Shown here piece after piece: positions 17,906-27,485 of a stretch of DNA of 43,865 nt. The position numbers and the translations under genes were made by a program. Under the pieces are notes generated by a model, which was given only the letters and a program-made list of their open reading frames with translations, did no database searches and had not been told where the DNA came from. How positions within the stretch are numbered: position 1 is the first letter of the stretch; every line of letters begins with the position of its first letter. This DNA is from Pseudoalteromonas denitrificans DSM 6059. Lineage in GTDB: Bacteria; Pseudomonadota; Gammaproteobacteria; Enterobacterales; Alteromonadaceae. Location: positions 1-43,865 of the forward strand of contig NZ_FOLO01000047.1 in the NCBI RefSeq assembly GCF_900112265.1, in the 5' to 3' direction.

Positions 17906-19264
17906 TTAAATTAAGAGCCAAGTTGCAGTGCCTAAAAAGGCAAAAATACCGACAATATCTGTCACTGTTGTTAAAATTACTCCCCCGGCTAATGCTGGGT
18001 CTATATTCATTTTTTTCAATAATAATGGAATAAATGCTCCGGCCATGCCAGCAGCTAATAAGTTCATAAACATGGCGAACGCAATCACTAAACCTAAATT
18101 AAAGTCCCATTGCCACAGTGCAACTACTGAAGCAATTAGTATGGCCCAAATTAAACCGTTTAGTGCGCCAATAGCGAGTTCTTTATAAACTAAAGACTTT
18201 TGATTCGCTGAGTTGATATGACCGACGGCCATACCACGGATAACTAAAGTTAAAGTTTGATTACCTGCAACACCACCCATTGAAGGAACTATGCTGTTTA
18301 ATACCGCTAAAATAGGCAATATACTTAAAGTCGACTCGAAAAAGCTAGCTACAAAAGCAGCGCTCAGAGCCGTAATCAAATTAATTCCTAGCCAGAGAGA
18401 GCGACGTTGTGTACTTTTAACAACAGGAGCAAAGGTATCTGCTTCATCATCCAAACCCGCCATGCTCATCATGCTATGTTCTGCATCCTCACGTATAACA
18501 TCAACAATGTCATCTATGGTAATACGGCCTAATAAATGTTGATTTTCATCTAATACAGGTGCTGAAATCCAATCGTGGCGTTCAAATAACTGTGCAACTT
18601 CAGATTCATCCATGGTGACAGGGATAGATTCATACTCATCTTCCATTATAGAACGAACTGTTAAACCTGGGTTACTTGTTAATAGTGATGCTAAAGAAAC
18701 ACCGCCAAGGAATTGGTTATTTTTATCTACGACATAAAGCTCATCTGTCGCTTCAGGTAATTCACCTTTAATGCGTAAATATCGTAAAACAACATCAATG
18801 GTGACATCTGGGCGGATAGTTACAGTATCCGTATTCATTAAAGCACCAGCTGATTCTTCTGGATAAGAAAGTGCTAAGGTTGCTCTTTCTTGATCTTGGC
18901 TATCCATTGAACCTATTACTTCTTGATATACGGCATCAGGTAGGCTGCGTAAAACTTCAGCCAAGTCATCAACATCCATATCTGCTGTTGCGGCTGCAAT
19001 AAGTGTTGGATCCATTTGTGCAATGATACCGCTACGTACATCTTCAGAGAGTTCTTCTAGAATTTCCCCTTGCACATCTGGGTCTACTAGTTGCCATAGC
19101 ACTGCGCGCCCTTTGTAGGGCGATGATTCGATTAAGAGCGCTATATCACAGTCTGCCATATGTGCTAACATGCGTCGAACATGCACAAACATGCCACTAC
19201 TGAGCGCTTTATTAACTTCCAGCAGTTGCTTTTGTGTATAATCTTGCTCTAAAGCTTCAGGCAT
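17906..19264 (-). CDS. mgtE: Magnesium transporter MgtE
   Basis: Magnesium-gated Mg2+ channel of the inner membrane. The 452 residues show the family order: an N-terminal superhelical domain (about 10-130, DVDDLAEVLRSLPD), a CBS pair (about 140-255, MEDEYESIPVTMDESEVAQLFERHDW) that senses cytosolic Mg2+, a linking helix, and five membrane helices (about 290-452) with the pore region PSMGGVAGNQT. It is the last gene of the long minus-strand array, 26 bp after npr, a neighbour pair seen in related genera. Confidence 0.95.
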   Translation of the reverse strand: MPEALEQDYTQKQLLEVNKALSSGMFVHVRRMLAHMADCDIALLIESSPYKGRAVLWQLVDPDVQGEILEELSEDVRSGIIAQMDPTLIAAATADMDVDDLAEVLRSLPDAVYQEVIGSMDSQDQERATLALSYPEESAGALMNTDTVTIRPDVTIDVVLRYLRIKGELPEATDELYVVDKNNQFLGGVSLASLLTSNPGLTVRSIMEDEYESIPVTMDESEVAQLFERHDWISAPVLDENQHLLGRITIDDIVDVIREDAEHSMMSMAGLDDEADTFAPVVKSTQRRSLWLGINLITALSAAFVASFFESTLSILPILAVLNSIVPSMGGVAGNQTLTLVIRGMAVGHINSANQKSLVYKELAIGALNGLIWAILIASVVALWQWDFNLGLVIAFAMFMNLLAAGMAGAFIPLLLKKMNIDPALAGGVILTTVTDIVGIFAFLGTATWLLI

Positions 19265-19290
19265 AGTGGTTTCTTTTATATAAGTGTTAA

Positions 19291-19563
19291 TTATTCTTGT
19301 TCGTGAAATTTATTAGCAATTAATTCACCTATGGTTTTTAGGGCAAGCTCTGCATCTGGGCCACTACAAGTTACTTTAACTTCTTTACCTTGAGCGCCTT
19401 CTAGTAACATTAAAGCGAGTACGCTATCGCCATCGGCTTCTTTATCCCCTTGTTGTAGCGTTACTTTCGCATCAAATGAAAGTGCAAGTTGTGCCAGAAC
19501 GGAGGCTGCTCTTGCATGAAGCCCTAATCTATTTTCAATTAAAAAAGTATCTTGATAATGCAT
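19291..19563 (-). CDS. ptsO: Phosphocarrier protein NPr of the nitrogen PTS
   Basis: HPr-like protein that carries phosphate from EI-Ntr to EIIA-Ntr. From ATG 19563 it is 90 residues, as in E. coli NPr. The phosphorylated histidine is His16 in RLGLHARAA. The region where sugar-PTS HPr has its regulatory serine reads ADGDSVLALMLLEGAQG, fitting the NPr subgroup. An upstream TTG at 19566 is possible, but the ATG forms a neat TGATG overlap with the rapZ stop. The context with ptsN and rapZ supports the nitrogen branch. Confidence 0.95.
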   Translation of the reverse strand: MHYQDTFLIENRLGLHARAASVLAQLALSFDAKVTLQQGDKEADGDSVLALMLLEGAQGKEVKVTCSGPDAELALKTIGELIANKFHEQE

Positions 19564-20417
19564 CAATCACCATTTTTTTCTTGTTCTCGGTGGCGTACTT
19601 TTACATTTTTATGGCTTCGAGAAAAGCTGTCAGATAAACATTGTGCTAAATAAACAGATCTGTGTTTTCCACCTGTGCATCCTATTGCTATTGTTAGATA
19701 GCTTCGGTTATTTCGCTCTAAGTGTGGCAACCAGGTTTGTAGAAAAGTTTGTATTTGCCAAATAAATTTTTGCACTATGCTATGACTTGCTAAGTAATCT
19801 TTTACGGGTTGGTCTAACCCTGTAAGTGGTTTTAATTCAGGCTCCCAATGCGGATTGGGTAAAAAGCGGGCGTCAAAAACATAATCGGCATTTTTTGGCA
19901 TTCCGTATTTAAAACCAAAAGATTCAAATGTAATTATGAGTTGTTTATCTTTTTTCCCTAGTACTTTTTCACGAATTGATTCAGCTAATTGATGAACACT
20001 TAAATCTGTTGTATCAATAATGAAATCAGCATTTGTCACTAATATTTCTAATAATTTTTTTTCTTGTTTAATCGCAAGGTCTAAAGGTAGATCATCTTTT
20101 GATAAAGGGTGTAAACGGCGAGTTTCTGAAAAGCGCTTTATTAATGTGTGCTCGTCACTGTCTAAATAAAATAGGATAGGTTTTGCAAATTCAGGTAAAT
20201 AATTAAGAATTTCATTAAATTCTTGTTGTTCTTTAGGTAAGTTTCGAACATCAATACTGACGGCTATTTTATCGTAGTTGTCGGAAACACTTCTAACTAA
20301 TGAAGAGAGTAAGTTTACTGGTATATTATCAACAGCATAATAACCTAAATCCTCCAATACACGTAGAGCAACTGATTTTCCTGACCCTGAGCGACCACTA
20401 ATAATAATAAGTTGCAC
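19563..20417 (-). CDS. rapZ: RNase adapter protein RapZ
   Basis: P-loop protein that in enterobacteria delivers the small RNA GlmZ to RNase E and thereby controls glucosamine-6-phosphate synthase. It is 284 residues, the same as E. coli RapZ. Walker A is GRSGSGKS at 8-15, and the conserved C-terminal block GCTGGKHRSVYLAQ is the family hallmark. It sits between ptsN and npr. Whether a GlmZ-like target exists here cannot be told from the window. Confidence 0.96.
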   Translation of the reverse strand: MQLIIISGRSGSGKSVALRVLEDLGYYAVDNIPVNLLSSLVRSVSDNYDKIAVSIDVRNLPKEQQEFNEILNYLPEFAKPILFYLDSDEHTLIKRFSETRRLHPLSKDDLPLDLAIKQEKKLLEILVTNADFIIDTTDLSVHQLAESIREKVLGKKDKQLIITFESFGFKYGMPKNADYVFDARFLPNPHWEPELKPLTGLDQPVKDYLASHSIVQKFIWQIQTFLQTWLPHLERNNRSYLTIAIGCTGGKHRSVYLAQCLSDSFSRSHKNVKVRHREQEKNGD

Positions 20418-20489
20418 TGAAACTTTCCTTATACTTAGTTAATTATAATGCTATTTCAAATTAGAACGGAATTAATGCCTTTGTGAAAT

Positions 20490-20933
20490 TTAGTCTGCAA
20501 TTATGTCATATAAATTTTGATCTGATTGTGCATTACGTAGTTTTTTACAAAACTGTTTATCTTTAAGTTTATCAGCTATTGCTGCCAAGGTCTTTAAATG
20601 AGTTTGACATTGTACATCAGGTACTAATAAAGTAATAAAAATATCTACAGGGCGATCATCTATTGCATCAAATGCAATAGGTTCCTCATTTACAACTAAA
20701 ATAGCGAGAGTTTGTTCTATATTAGATAATCTTCCATGAGGGAGTGCTATTCCTTTGCCTATTCCTGTACTACCTAACTTTTCTCTTTTTAATAATGAAT
20801 TGAGAATTTCATGCTCAGAAAGTTCAGGTAACTTTTGATGAGCAACCTGACTAATATATTCTAGTATTCTTTTTTTACTATGAAAAAGGACTGCAGCTTT
20901 AGTACAGTCCTTTGATAAAAATAAATTAATCAT
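20490..20933 (-). CDS. ptsN: Nitrogen PTS regulatory protein EIIA-Ntr
   Basis: Terminal phosphate acceptor of the nitrogen PTS. It regulates potassium transport and stress responses by binding partners rather than by moving sugar. The 147 residues form one PTS EIIA type-2 domain, with the active histidine in GIALPHGR (His66). It is slightly shorter than E. coli PtsN (163) at the N-terminus. It follows hpf with only a 2-bp gap, so the pair is surely co-transcribed. A 72-bp gap precedes rapZ. Confidence 0.94.
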   Translation of the reverse strand: MINLFLSKDCTKAAVLFHSKKRILEYISQVAHQKLPELSEHEILNSLLKREKLGSTGIGKGIALPHGRLSNIEQTLAILVVNEEPIAFDAIDDRPVDIFITLLVPDVQCQTHLKTLAAIADKLKDKQFCKKLRNAQSDQNLYDIIAD

Positions 20934-20935
20934 GT

Positions 20936-21223
20936 TTAATGTCTGGCTAGTTTTTCTTTGTGTTTAATAACCTGTCTATCTAGCTTATCAATTAAGCTAT
21001 CTATTGCGGCGTACATATCTTCATGTGCAGAGGTAGCAAAAAGTTCACCACCATTTACGTGTAAAGTTGCCTCTGCTTTTTGAGAAAGTTTTTCAATGTC
21101 TAATATGACATGTACATTATTAATATGATCAAAATGCCTTTCGAGCTTCGCAAATTTGGTTGTTACATAGTCTCTTAATGGATCTGTTATATTTACATGA
21201 CGACCTGTTAAATTTAATTGCAT
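20936..21223 (-). CDS. hpf: Ribosome hibernation promoting factor HPF
   Basis: Short-form HPF that binds the 30S decoding region in stationary phase and supports 100S dimers. From ATG 21223 it is 95 residues, equal to the E. coli protein, with MQLNLTGRHVNITDPLRDYV, then NNVHVILDIEK and ATLHVNGGELFATSAHEDMYAAID. Another ATG lies two codons upstream (21229), but AAGGA sits only 2 nt before it and a better 8 nt before 21223, so the later one was chosen. The position between rpoN and ptsN is classical. Confidence 0.95.
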   Translation of the reverse strand: MQLNLTGRHVNITDPLRDYVTTKFAKLERHFDHINNVHVILDIEKLSQKAEATLHVNGGELFATSAHEDMYAAIDSLIDKLDRQVIKHKEKLARH

Positions 21224-21248
21224 AAGCATTTTCCTTCTGTTTTACGTC

Positions 21249-22736
21249 TCAGATTAAACATTTTCTCTGATTTGACGGTGGAATGGACAGTGATTCACGA
21301 TATTTTGCTATCGTTCTCCTGGCCACCTTGATTCCTTGTTCAGCTAAAATATCCGCTATCTTACTATCACTTAAAGGTTTTACCTGATTTTCAGCAGCTA
21401 TTAGCTTTTTAATGAGTGCTCTTATCGCTGTCGAAGAGCACTCCCCTCCATTCTCAGTACTAACATGGCTTGAGAAAAAGTATTTTAATTCGTATATACC
21501 CCGAGGAGTATGCATATATTTTTGTGTGGTAACACGAGAAATGGTTGATTCATGCATTTCTACCATTTCAGCTACATCATTTAGCACCATAGGTTTCATT
21601 GCTTCGTCGCCGTGTTCAAAAAATGCCTGTTGCTGCATGACTATGCAATTAGACACTTTTAATAAAGTATCATTGCGGCTTTCGATGCTTTTAATAAACC
21701 ACTTTGCTTCTTGTAAATGTGACCTGATGAATTGGTTATCTGCACTTGATGAACTTAATGTTTTAGTCATCGAAGCATACTGGTTGTTTACCCTTATTTT
21801 AGGCATAGTGTCAGAATTTAAATCAACCACCCAGCGACCTTTTATTTTTTTTACCGAAACATCAGGGATCACATACTCAGTTTGCTCTTTTACAATACTT
21901 GAAGCAGGTTTTGGGTTCAAGCTATGAATGAGATCCATAACTTGTTTTAGCTCTGGCTCTTTTAATTTTGTTTTTTTCATTAAGGCGCGATAATCGCGAG
22001 CCCCTAACAATTCAACATGTTCTTTAAGTATATGTTTTGTTTCGGCTAGCTTAGGTGTTGCTTTATCGTATTGATTAAGTTGTACCAATAAACATTCTGA
22101 CAAGCTTCTTGCTGCGATCCCTATAGGGTCAAATACTTGAATTCGTTTTAAAACAGCTTCTATTTCATCTAATTCAATATCTTCTTCACTGCCTAAACTA
22201 TCCAGAATATCTTCTGTACTAACAGTTAAATAGCCTGATTCATCAACGGCCTCTACGATTGCGGTTGCAATGGCTTCATCTGTTGGGCTAAATGGAGTAA
22301 GGCGTAATTGCCACATTAAATAGTCATGTAAGGACTCACTTGTACTACCTTGATACGCAAAATCATCATCAGGTGCAGGGCCTGCTGAAGTGACTGGTGC
22401 AGCACTGACATATTCATCCCAGCTAACATCCATGGCAAGTTCATCTGTGAGTGTATCTTGTGACAAAGCTTCAGAGCTTTCCATTTCAACTTCAGCTGTA
22501 GGAGTTGGCTCTTCATGCTCTGAGTTTTTGTCTGAACTGTCATTTTTATCAGTTAAAGATTTTTCTTCAGCATTTAAATCTGGTTCGTCTAATTCTAAAA
22601 GTGGGTTATTTTCAAGAGCCTCTTGTATTTCTAGCTGGAGATCTAACGTGCTTAATTGCAATAGGCGAATAGCCTGCTGCAATTGAGGTGTCATTGTTAG
22701 TTGTTGCCCAAGACGAAGCTGTAGTGATTGCCTCAT
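21249..22736 (-). CDS. rpoN: RNA polymerase sigma-54 factor
   Basis: Alternative sigma factor that reads -24/-12 promoters with enhancer-binding activators. The 495 residues show the glutamine- and leucine-rich activator-interacting region I (1-50, LGQQLTMTPQLQQAIRLLQLS), an acidic region II (about 50-130), the core-binding domain, the helix-turn-helix, and the RpoN box ARRTIAKYRE at 472-481. The reading frame is intact. It lies 88 bp downstream of lptB with no terminator in between. The sequence after the RpoN box is 14 residues, within family range. Confidence 0.97.
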   Translation of the reverse strand: MRQSLQLRLGQQLTMTPQLQQAIRLLQLSTLDLQLEIQEALENNPLLELDEPDLNAEEKSLTDKNDSSDKNSEHEEPTPTAEVEMESSEALSQDTLTDELAMDVSWDEYVSAAPVTSAGPAPDDDFAYQGSTSESLHDYLMWQLRLTPFSPTDEAIATAIVEAVDESGYLTVSTEDILDSLGSEEDIELDEIEAVLKRIQVFDPIGIAARSLSECLLVQLNQYDKATPKLAETKHILKEHVELLGARDYRALMKKTKLKEPELKQVMDLIHSLNPKPASSIVKEQTEYVIPDVSVKKIKGRWVVDLNSDTMPKIRVNNQYASMTKTLSSSSADNQFIRSHLQEAKWFIKSIESRNDTLLKVSNCIVMQQQAFFEHGDEAMKPMVLNDVAEMVEMHESTISRVTTQKYMHTPRGIYELKYFFSSHVSTENGGECSSTAIRALIKKLIAAENQVKPLSDSKIADILAEQGIKVARRTIAKYRESLSIPPSNQRKCLI

Positions 22737-22824
22737 TAAATTATAACAATCCTTATAAAATCTAAATTTAATACACCCGATTTAACTTATCTTCGAGTAT
22801 AGCTCATATTTCTTTTAATAGTTT

Positions 22825-23550
22825 TTATAGCCTAAATTGTTCACCTAGATAAACATCTCTAACAGTTTGATCTGCTAAAACAGCTTCTGGAGTTCCAGAA
22901 GCAATAAGCTCCCCGTGTGAAACTATGTAGGCTTTTTCACATACATCTAAAGTTTCGCGAACATTGTGATCTGTAATTAAAACACCAATGCCTCTATTCT
23001 TTAGATGTTGAATAATTTTCTTTATATCTAACACTGAAATTGGATCAACACCAGCAAAAGGTTCATCTAATAAGACAAATTTAGGCTCTGCGGCTAAAGC
23101 ACGCGCAATTTCAACTCTGCGGCGTTCACCTCCTGATAATGCCATACCTTGGCTATCTCGAATATGGCAAATATTAAATTCATCTAATAAATTATTTAAC
23201 GCATCTTCTCTTTGTTGCCTATTGAGGTGCTTCCTTGTTTCTAGAATAGCCATAATATTTTGAGAAACAGTTAGTTTTCTGAAAATTGAAGATTCTTGAG
23301 GCAGATAACCTATCCCCATACGAGCTCGACTGTGCATAGGTTGTAAAGTTATATCTTGTTCATCTATTTTGATCGTGCCCTTATCGCTTGGGACTAAACC
23401 GACTATCATATAAAAAGAAGTTGTTTTACCTGCACCATTGGGGCCCAATAACCCAACTATGGTACCGGCTTTTACTTCTAGGCTAACGTTTTTGACAACT
23501 TGTCTGCTGTTGTAGCTCTTAGCTAATTGTGTTGCTTGTAATAAGCTCAT
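22825..23550 (-). CDS. lptB: LPS export ABC transporter ATPase LptB
   Basis: Cytoplasmic ATPase that powers extraction of lipopolysaccharide from the inner membrane through LptFG. The 241-residue protein has Walker A GPNGAGKT (36-43), the ABC signature LSGGERRR, Walker B FVLLDEPFAG and the switch histidine in LITDHNVRE. The ATG overlaps the lptA stop by one base (TAATG), so translation is coupled. LptF and LptG are not in the window, which is normal because they are usually encoded elsewhere. Confidence 0.97.
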   Translation of the reverse strand: MSLLQATQLAKSYNSRQVVKNVSLEVKAGTIVGLLGPNGAGKTTSFYMIVGLVPSDKGTIKIDEQDITLQPMHSRARMGIGYLPQESSIFRKLTVSQNIMAILETRKHLNRQQREDALNNLLDEFNICHIRDSQGMALSGGERRRVEIARALAAEPKFVLLDEPFAGVDPISVLDIKKIIQHLKNRGIGVLITDHNVRETLDVCEKAYIVSHGELIASGTPEAVLADQTVRDVYLGEQFRL

Positions 23551-24107
23551 TAGTTATTACCTGTATTATCTTTTTCTTCTTTTTTTACAGGTCGCTTATC
23601 TTTTTTCACCGGTGTCAGTATCGTATGAACTCTTTGATCTGAGCCTTTATCTTTATTTGCTGTAATCAACTCCTGTTTATGGTCATAAACAATCGTCTTT
23701 GCACTCATAGACTGACCGCTTTGGTTTATTTTTGCATTTCCATTAAATGTTAAAGTTCCCGCTGCTACATCGTAACGAATATTTTTAGCACTTGCAGTTA
23801 CTGGCTTACCATCTTTTAGTTTGCCACTGAAAGTTGCAGGGTTACCTGTTGCTATCAACAATTGTTTTTCTTTTCCTAATTCAGTTCGTCTGTGAACTTC
23901 TAATAAATCAGCTTTAATATTTTTATCATTATGGTAGATATCAACGTTATTTTTGAATATTACAATATTTCTTTTTAAATCTGCTTGTTGTGTATCTGCA
24001 GAAATTGCCACTTTGCCCACTAGTTCTTTTGCATGTACAGTGAAGTTGGTGACTAAAGCCAATGCTGCTATCAGAAATCTTTTTTTATAAATCATTTTAT
24101 TGTTCAT
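23550..24107 (-). CDS. lptA: LPS transport periplasmic protein LptA
   Basis: Periplasmic OstA-fold bridge protein that passes lipopolysaccharide from LptC to LptD. The signal peptide is clear (KKRFLIAALALVTNFTVHA). The mature part shows the repeated beta strands typical of the family (ISADTQQADLKRNIVIFKNNV, DLLEVHRR, NGNAKINQSGQSMSAK), with a Lys-rich tail. The start is uncertain: ATGs occur at 24125, 24122, 24107 and 24095. The one at 24095 follows the lptC stop directly (TAAAATG), and the one at 24107 overlaps lptC slightly. I place it at 24107, giving 185 residues. Confidence 0.9.
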   Translation of the reverse strand: MNNKMIYKKRFLIAALALVTNFTVHAKELVGKVAISADTQQADLKRNIVIFKNNVDIYHNDKNIKADLLEVHRRTELGKEKQLLIATGNPATFSGKLKDGKPVTASAKNIRYDVAAGTLTFNGNAKINQSGQSMSAKTIVYDHKQELITANKDKGSDQRVHTILTPVKKDKRPVKKEEKDNTGNN

Positions 24108-24675
24108 AATATTCTTGGTCATCATAGATGGTTTGTGTATGGTTTATTAATTCAAGTGTTTCATTTTTTAAATTAGCATTTAGACCTTTACCTGAAATGG
24201 ATAAATTAGGTCCTATCATTTTAGTTAGGTGATCAGTATGCATGGTTGAATTCTGAATATAAACTTCTATTTGCTCAGTGGTTATTTTTTGAACCATAGA
24301 CGTTGGGTTTTGATTAATTGCAATAACATTTTGCTCTAAAATCAATTTTCTATCGTCATTATTTTCATACAAAGTTGCTTCGGCAGCGCTAATGGTCCAG
24401 ATATCACTTTCAGAGAATAAAGTAAAAGTGGGCTCTGTGAAATGTGTAAAACCTAAGTCTTGATATAATTCCATTTTTTTTGCTGTTACTTTATGGCTAA
24501 TGTTTCCTTTTTTGTCAAAAACAGTTTGTTTAAGAGCATTTGCAGTATAGTCCGGAAATACTTCAATTTCAGGTGTAATATCTGACTTTTTGCTGTCTGC
24601 TGTGAGATAGGGATACCATAACCATAGCATAATGCTAATAAATAACGCGCTTAAAATTAGCCTTGCGAGGTTCAT
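24097..24675 (-). CDS. lptC: LPS export protein LptC
   Basis: Bitopic inner-membrane protein that receives lipopolysaccharide from LptB2FG and hands it to LptA. The 192 residues start with one membrane anchor (about 4-22, ARLILSALFISIMLWLWYP), followed by the beta-jellyroll domain (YTANALKQTVFDKKGNISHKVTA). The length is typical. Its start overlaps the kdsC stop (ATGA), placing it firmly in the Kdo/LPS operon. Confidence 0.94.
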   Translation of the reverse strand: MNLARLILSALFISIMLWLWYPYLTADSKKSDITPEIEVFPDYTANALKQTVFDKKGNISHKVTAKKMELYQDLGFTHFTEPTFTLFSESDIWTISAAEATLYENNDDRKLILEQNVIAINQNPTSMVQKITTEQIEVYIQNSTMHTDHLTKMIGPNLSISGKGLNANLKNETLELINHTQTIYDDQEYYEQ

Positions 24676-25250
24676 GCACTAGTGCCTTCACATAATAGGG
24701 GTTTATTTTGTGACAGCATTAACAAGTCTGTTAATTCTCTTACCGCACCAAAGCCACCAGGTAGCATGGTTTTGTAATCGGCTATACGGGCTATGATAGG
24801 ATGCGCATCATTTACCGCTACAGCAAAGCCAACTTTTAACATGACAGGGTAATCAGGTGCATCATCACCAATATATGCAATTTCATTATCATTTAATGAT
24901 AAATCATCTTTGAGTTTTTGATATGAAATAAGTTTGTTTTCTTGGCCTTGATAGATATATTTCACAGTAAGACTTTGCATTCTGGTGTTTACTATATTTG
25001 ACTGTCGACCTGTGATTACTGCAACTTCAATACCTGAATTTATTAAAGCTTTAATACCAAAACCATCTTTGGTATTAAATGCTTTGAGCTCTTCACCCTG
25101 ATTGCCTAAATAAATACGACCATCAGAAAACACACCATCTATGTCACAAATAAGTAGCTTAACTTTACTCGCTAATAAAGTTGTTTCAGGTGATATGTCT
25201 TGATATAGCTCATTAAAAGACAGTTGAGATATTTGTTTTTGATTGGACAT
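24672..25250 (-). CDS. kdsC: 3-deoxy-D-manno-octulosonate 8-phosphate phosphatase KdsC
   Basis: HAD-family phosphatase that removes the phosphate from Kdo-8-phosphate to give Kdo, a core sugar of lipopolysaccharide. The 192 residues carry the HAD motif I CDIDGVFSDG (Asp36, Asp38), motif II in VAVITGR and motif III/IV in YIGDDAPDYPVM. It is a compact C0-type HAD without a cap domain, as expected for a tetramer. Its start overlaps the kdsD stop by one base. Confidence 0.96.
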   Translation of the reverse strand: MSNQKQISQLSFNELYQDISPETTLLASKVKLLICDIDGVFSDGRIYLGNQGEELKAFNTKDGFGIKALINSGIEVAVITGRQSNIVNTRMQSLTVKYIYQGQENKLISYQKLKDDLSLNDNEIAYIGDDAPDYPVMLKVGFAVAVNDAHPIIARIADYKTMLPGGFGAVRELTDLLMLSQNKPLLCEGTSA

Positions 25251-26221
25251 TAAAGTACACCTGCTTTTAATAAATCTTGCATGTTTAATGCTCCAATTGG
25301 CTGATTTGACTCATTAACGACTAATAAGCCATTAATGCGTTTATTTTCCATAATATTTAAAGCCTGAGCAGCTAACATATTTGAATTAACCGTTGTACAC
25401 TCCATGGTCATAACTTTACTGATTTTAGTATTATGAATATCTACTCTTTGTTCCAAAATACGCCTTAAATCGCCATCGGTGAAAATTCCTTGAAGCTGGT
25501 TTTGAGCATTAACAATGGCTGTCATACCAAGGCCTTTCTCAGACATTTCTAGTAAGGCATCTTTAATAATATCATCGCACTTGACGATAGGAACTTGAGT
25601 CCCAGTATGCATAATATCTTTTAAAGTAAGTATTAAGCGCTTACCTAAGCTACCACCTGGATGAGATAAAGCAAAATCATTAGCTGTAAACCCTCTTGCT
25701 TCGAGTAAGGCAACTGCAAATGCATCACCCATTACTAATGTGGCTGTAGTACTAGCCGTAGGAGCAAGCCCTAATGGGCATGCTTCTTGTTCTACTTTAA
25801 TGCAAACATGTACATCTGAAAGTTTTGCTAAGGATGACTTAGTATTACCCGTCATACTCACCATTTTGGCACCTATACGTTTTAGTACTGGAATAATATT
25901 AATCACTTCACTGGTTTCACCAGAATTAGAGATTAATATCACAACATCTTGTGCTGTGACCATGCCTAAGTCACCATGGCTCGCCTCACCTGGGTGAACA
26001 AAAAAAGCGGGAGTGCCTGTACTGGCTAATGTTGCAGCTATTTTATTGCCAATATGACCAGACTTTCCCATGCCTATAACGATAATGCGCCCTTGGCAAT
26101 TAAACATTAGCTGGCAAGCATTTTCAAAATTGTGATCTATATATTGCTCTAATTGACTAATTGCTTGTTTCTCAATTGTTAAAACTTGTTTTGCGTGAGT
26201 GATAAAATTTTGCAATGACAC
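25250..26221 (-). CDS. kdsD: Arabinose-5-phosphate isomerase KdsD
   Basis: Isomerase that converts ribulose-5-phosphate to arabinose-5-phosphate, the first committed step to Kdo. The 323 residues contain a SIS sugar-isomerase domain (about 35-180, GMGKSGHIGNKIAATLASTGTPAFFVHP and SNSGETSEV) and two CBS domains (about 205-323, HTGTQVPIVKCDDIIKDAL, TDGDLRRIL). Its place upstream of kdsC and the lpt genes and 39 bp after yrbG is classical. The biosynthetic KdsD is favoured over GutQ by context. Confidence 0.96.
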   Translation of the reverse strand: MSLQNFITHAKQVLTIEKQAISQLEQYIDHNFENACQLMFNCQGRIIVIGMGKSGHIGNKIAATLASTGTPAFFVHPGEASHGDLGMVTAQDVVILISNSGETSEVINIIPVLKRIGAKMVSMTGNTKSSLAKLSDVHVCIKVEQEACPLGLAPTASTTATLVMGDAFAVALLEARGFTANDFALSHPGGSLGKRLILTLKDIMHTGTQVPIVKCDDIIKDALLEMSEKGLGMTAIVNAQNQLQGIFTDGDLRRILEQRVDIHNTKISKVMTMECTTVNSNMLAAQALNIMENKRINGLLVVNESNQPIGALNMQDLLKAGVL

Positions 26222-26260
26222 CTAGCTCCTCTAATTCTATTTAGAACAATATTTAATTAT

Positions 26261-27244
26261 TTATGCTACTTGAGAGAATATATAGTATTGATAAGCTAAA
26301 AATCCGCACAACAAAGTAGCACCTTCAATTCTATTAATGCGGCGTGTTCCTTTCAAGTTCAAGCACATTGTAACCAAAATAATCGTAGCGCCAAGCATTA
26401 CTAGCATATCCCTAGAGGCTGCAGCAGGATCAATTTCTGCTGGGTTTATCATTCCAGCAAGTGATAATACGGCTAATAAATTAAAAATGTTAGAGCCGAT
26501 AATATTACCTAATGCCAAATCATCTTCGCCTTTTAACACCCCAGCAACACAGGCCGCTAGTTCAGGTAGACTTGTGCCTATTGCAATTATTGTTAGTCCA
26601 ATTACTAAATCACTCATACCAAAAAACTTGGCAATATCAACCGCTGATTCAATTAAAAAGTGAGAGCTTAATGGTAATAGTATGAGACCGGTTATTAACC
26701 AGAAAATGGCACTTCTATTGCTTACATTGCTTGGCACATCACTACAGGCTTCAGTGACAAATGGATCTGCTTCAGTGGTCGTTTGTTCTTTTGCGTTTCT
26801 TTTAGTAATAATTATTAAGCCTAATATAAAGGTAATGAAACCTATCATTAAGGCGTAGCCTTCGATTGCTGAAAAGTAGTTATCTGACACGACATACCAA
26901 GCTCCTACTGAAATTAACAATAATAAGGGCATTTCGCGTTTTAAGGTTGAAGAAGATACGCTGAGAGGTTTGAATAATGCAGTGATACCTAATACTAATA
27001 AAATATTGGTTATATTTGATCCTATTGCATTACCAACTGCGGTATTCGTTTTATCTGCAAGTGCCGCTGATGCAGAAACCATCATTTCTGGTGCTGAAGA
27101 GCCCATCGCAACAATCGTTAAACCAACTATTAAAGTTGGAACGCCAAGGTTTTTTGCCAGCGCTGCTGCACCGTAAACAAATCTATCTGCGCTCCAAACT
27201 AAGGCTGTGAAAGCGATAAGTAAAATGATTATAGAAGTTAACAT
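26261..27244 (-). CDS. yrbG: Calcium/sodium antiporter (YrbG family)
   Basis: Inner-membrane cation exchanger of the CaCA superfamily. The 327 residues form about ten membrane helices in two inverted halves, each with the alpha-repeat signature: GSSAPEMMVSASAALA near residue 48 and GTSLPELAACVAGVL near residue 223. These hold the ion-binding acidic residues. It is the first gene of the minus-strand array and is divergent from mlaF, as in many gammaproteobacteria. Physiological substrate preference is not proven for this family. Confidence 0.93.
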   Translation of the reverse strand: MLTSIIILLIAFTALVWSADRFVYGAAALAKNLGVPTLIVGLTIVAMGSSAPEMMVSASAALADKTNTAVGNAIGSNITNILLVLGITALFKPLSVSSSTLKREMPLLLLISVGAWYVVSDNYFSAIEGYALMIGFITFILGLIIITKRNAKEQTTTEADPFVTEACSDVPSNVSNRSAIFWLITGLILLPLSSHFLIESAVDIAKFFGMSDLVIGLTIIAIGTSLPELAACVAGVLKGEDDLALGNIIGSNIFNLLAVLSLAGMINPAEIDPAAASRDMLVMLGATIILVTMCLNLKGTRRINRIEGATLLCGFLAYQYYIFSQVA

Positions 27245-27485
27245 AATGAGTTAATTTTAAGCCAATATTTTTAGGATGTTAACCTTAAATTCTAGCAAGA
27301 TTTAGGGGGAATGTATAACAACAATCCACCCTTTTTGAATTCTGAATTTAAGGTGTAATTAAAGCGTTAATAATGAATTGTTCTAGCTTAGTTGCTTTTT
27401 CTTACAAAATTTTACTTTAAATTTATCCCATAATGACAAAAAAAGATTAAAATAGCGGCTAGCAAAAAACATATTGGAGAGCGAC
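27245..27485. promoter_or_regulatory. Divergent yrbG/mlaF control region
   Basis: The 241-bp region should contain promoters for both the Kdo/LPS array and the mla operon. A TTGCTT (27392-27397) with TTTAAA 18 nt further on is the best sigma-70 candidate toward mlaF, but it is weak. The mlaF ribosome binding site GGAGA is at 27476-27480. Confidence 0.4.
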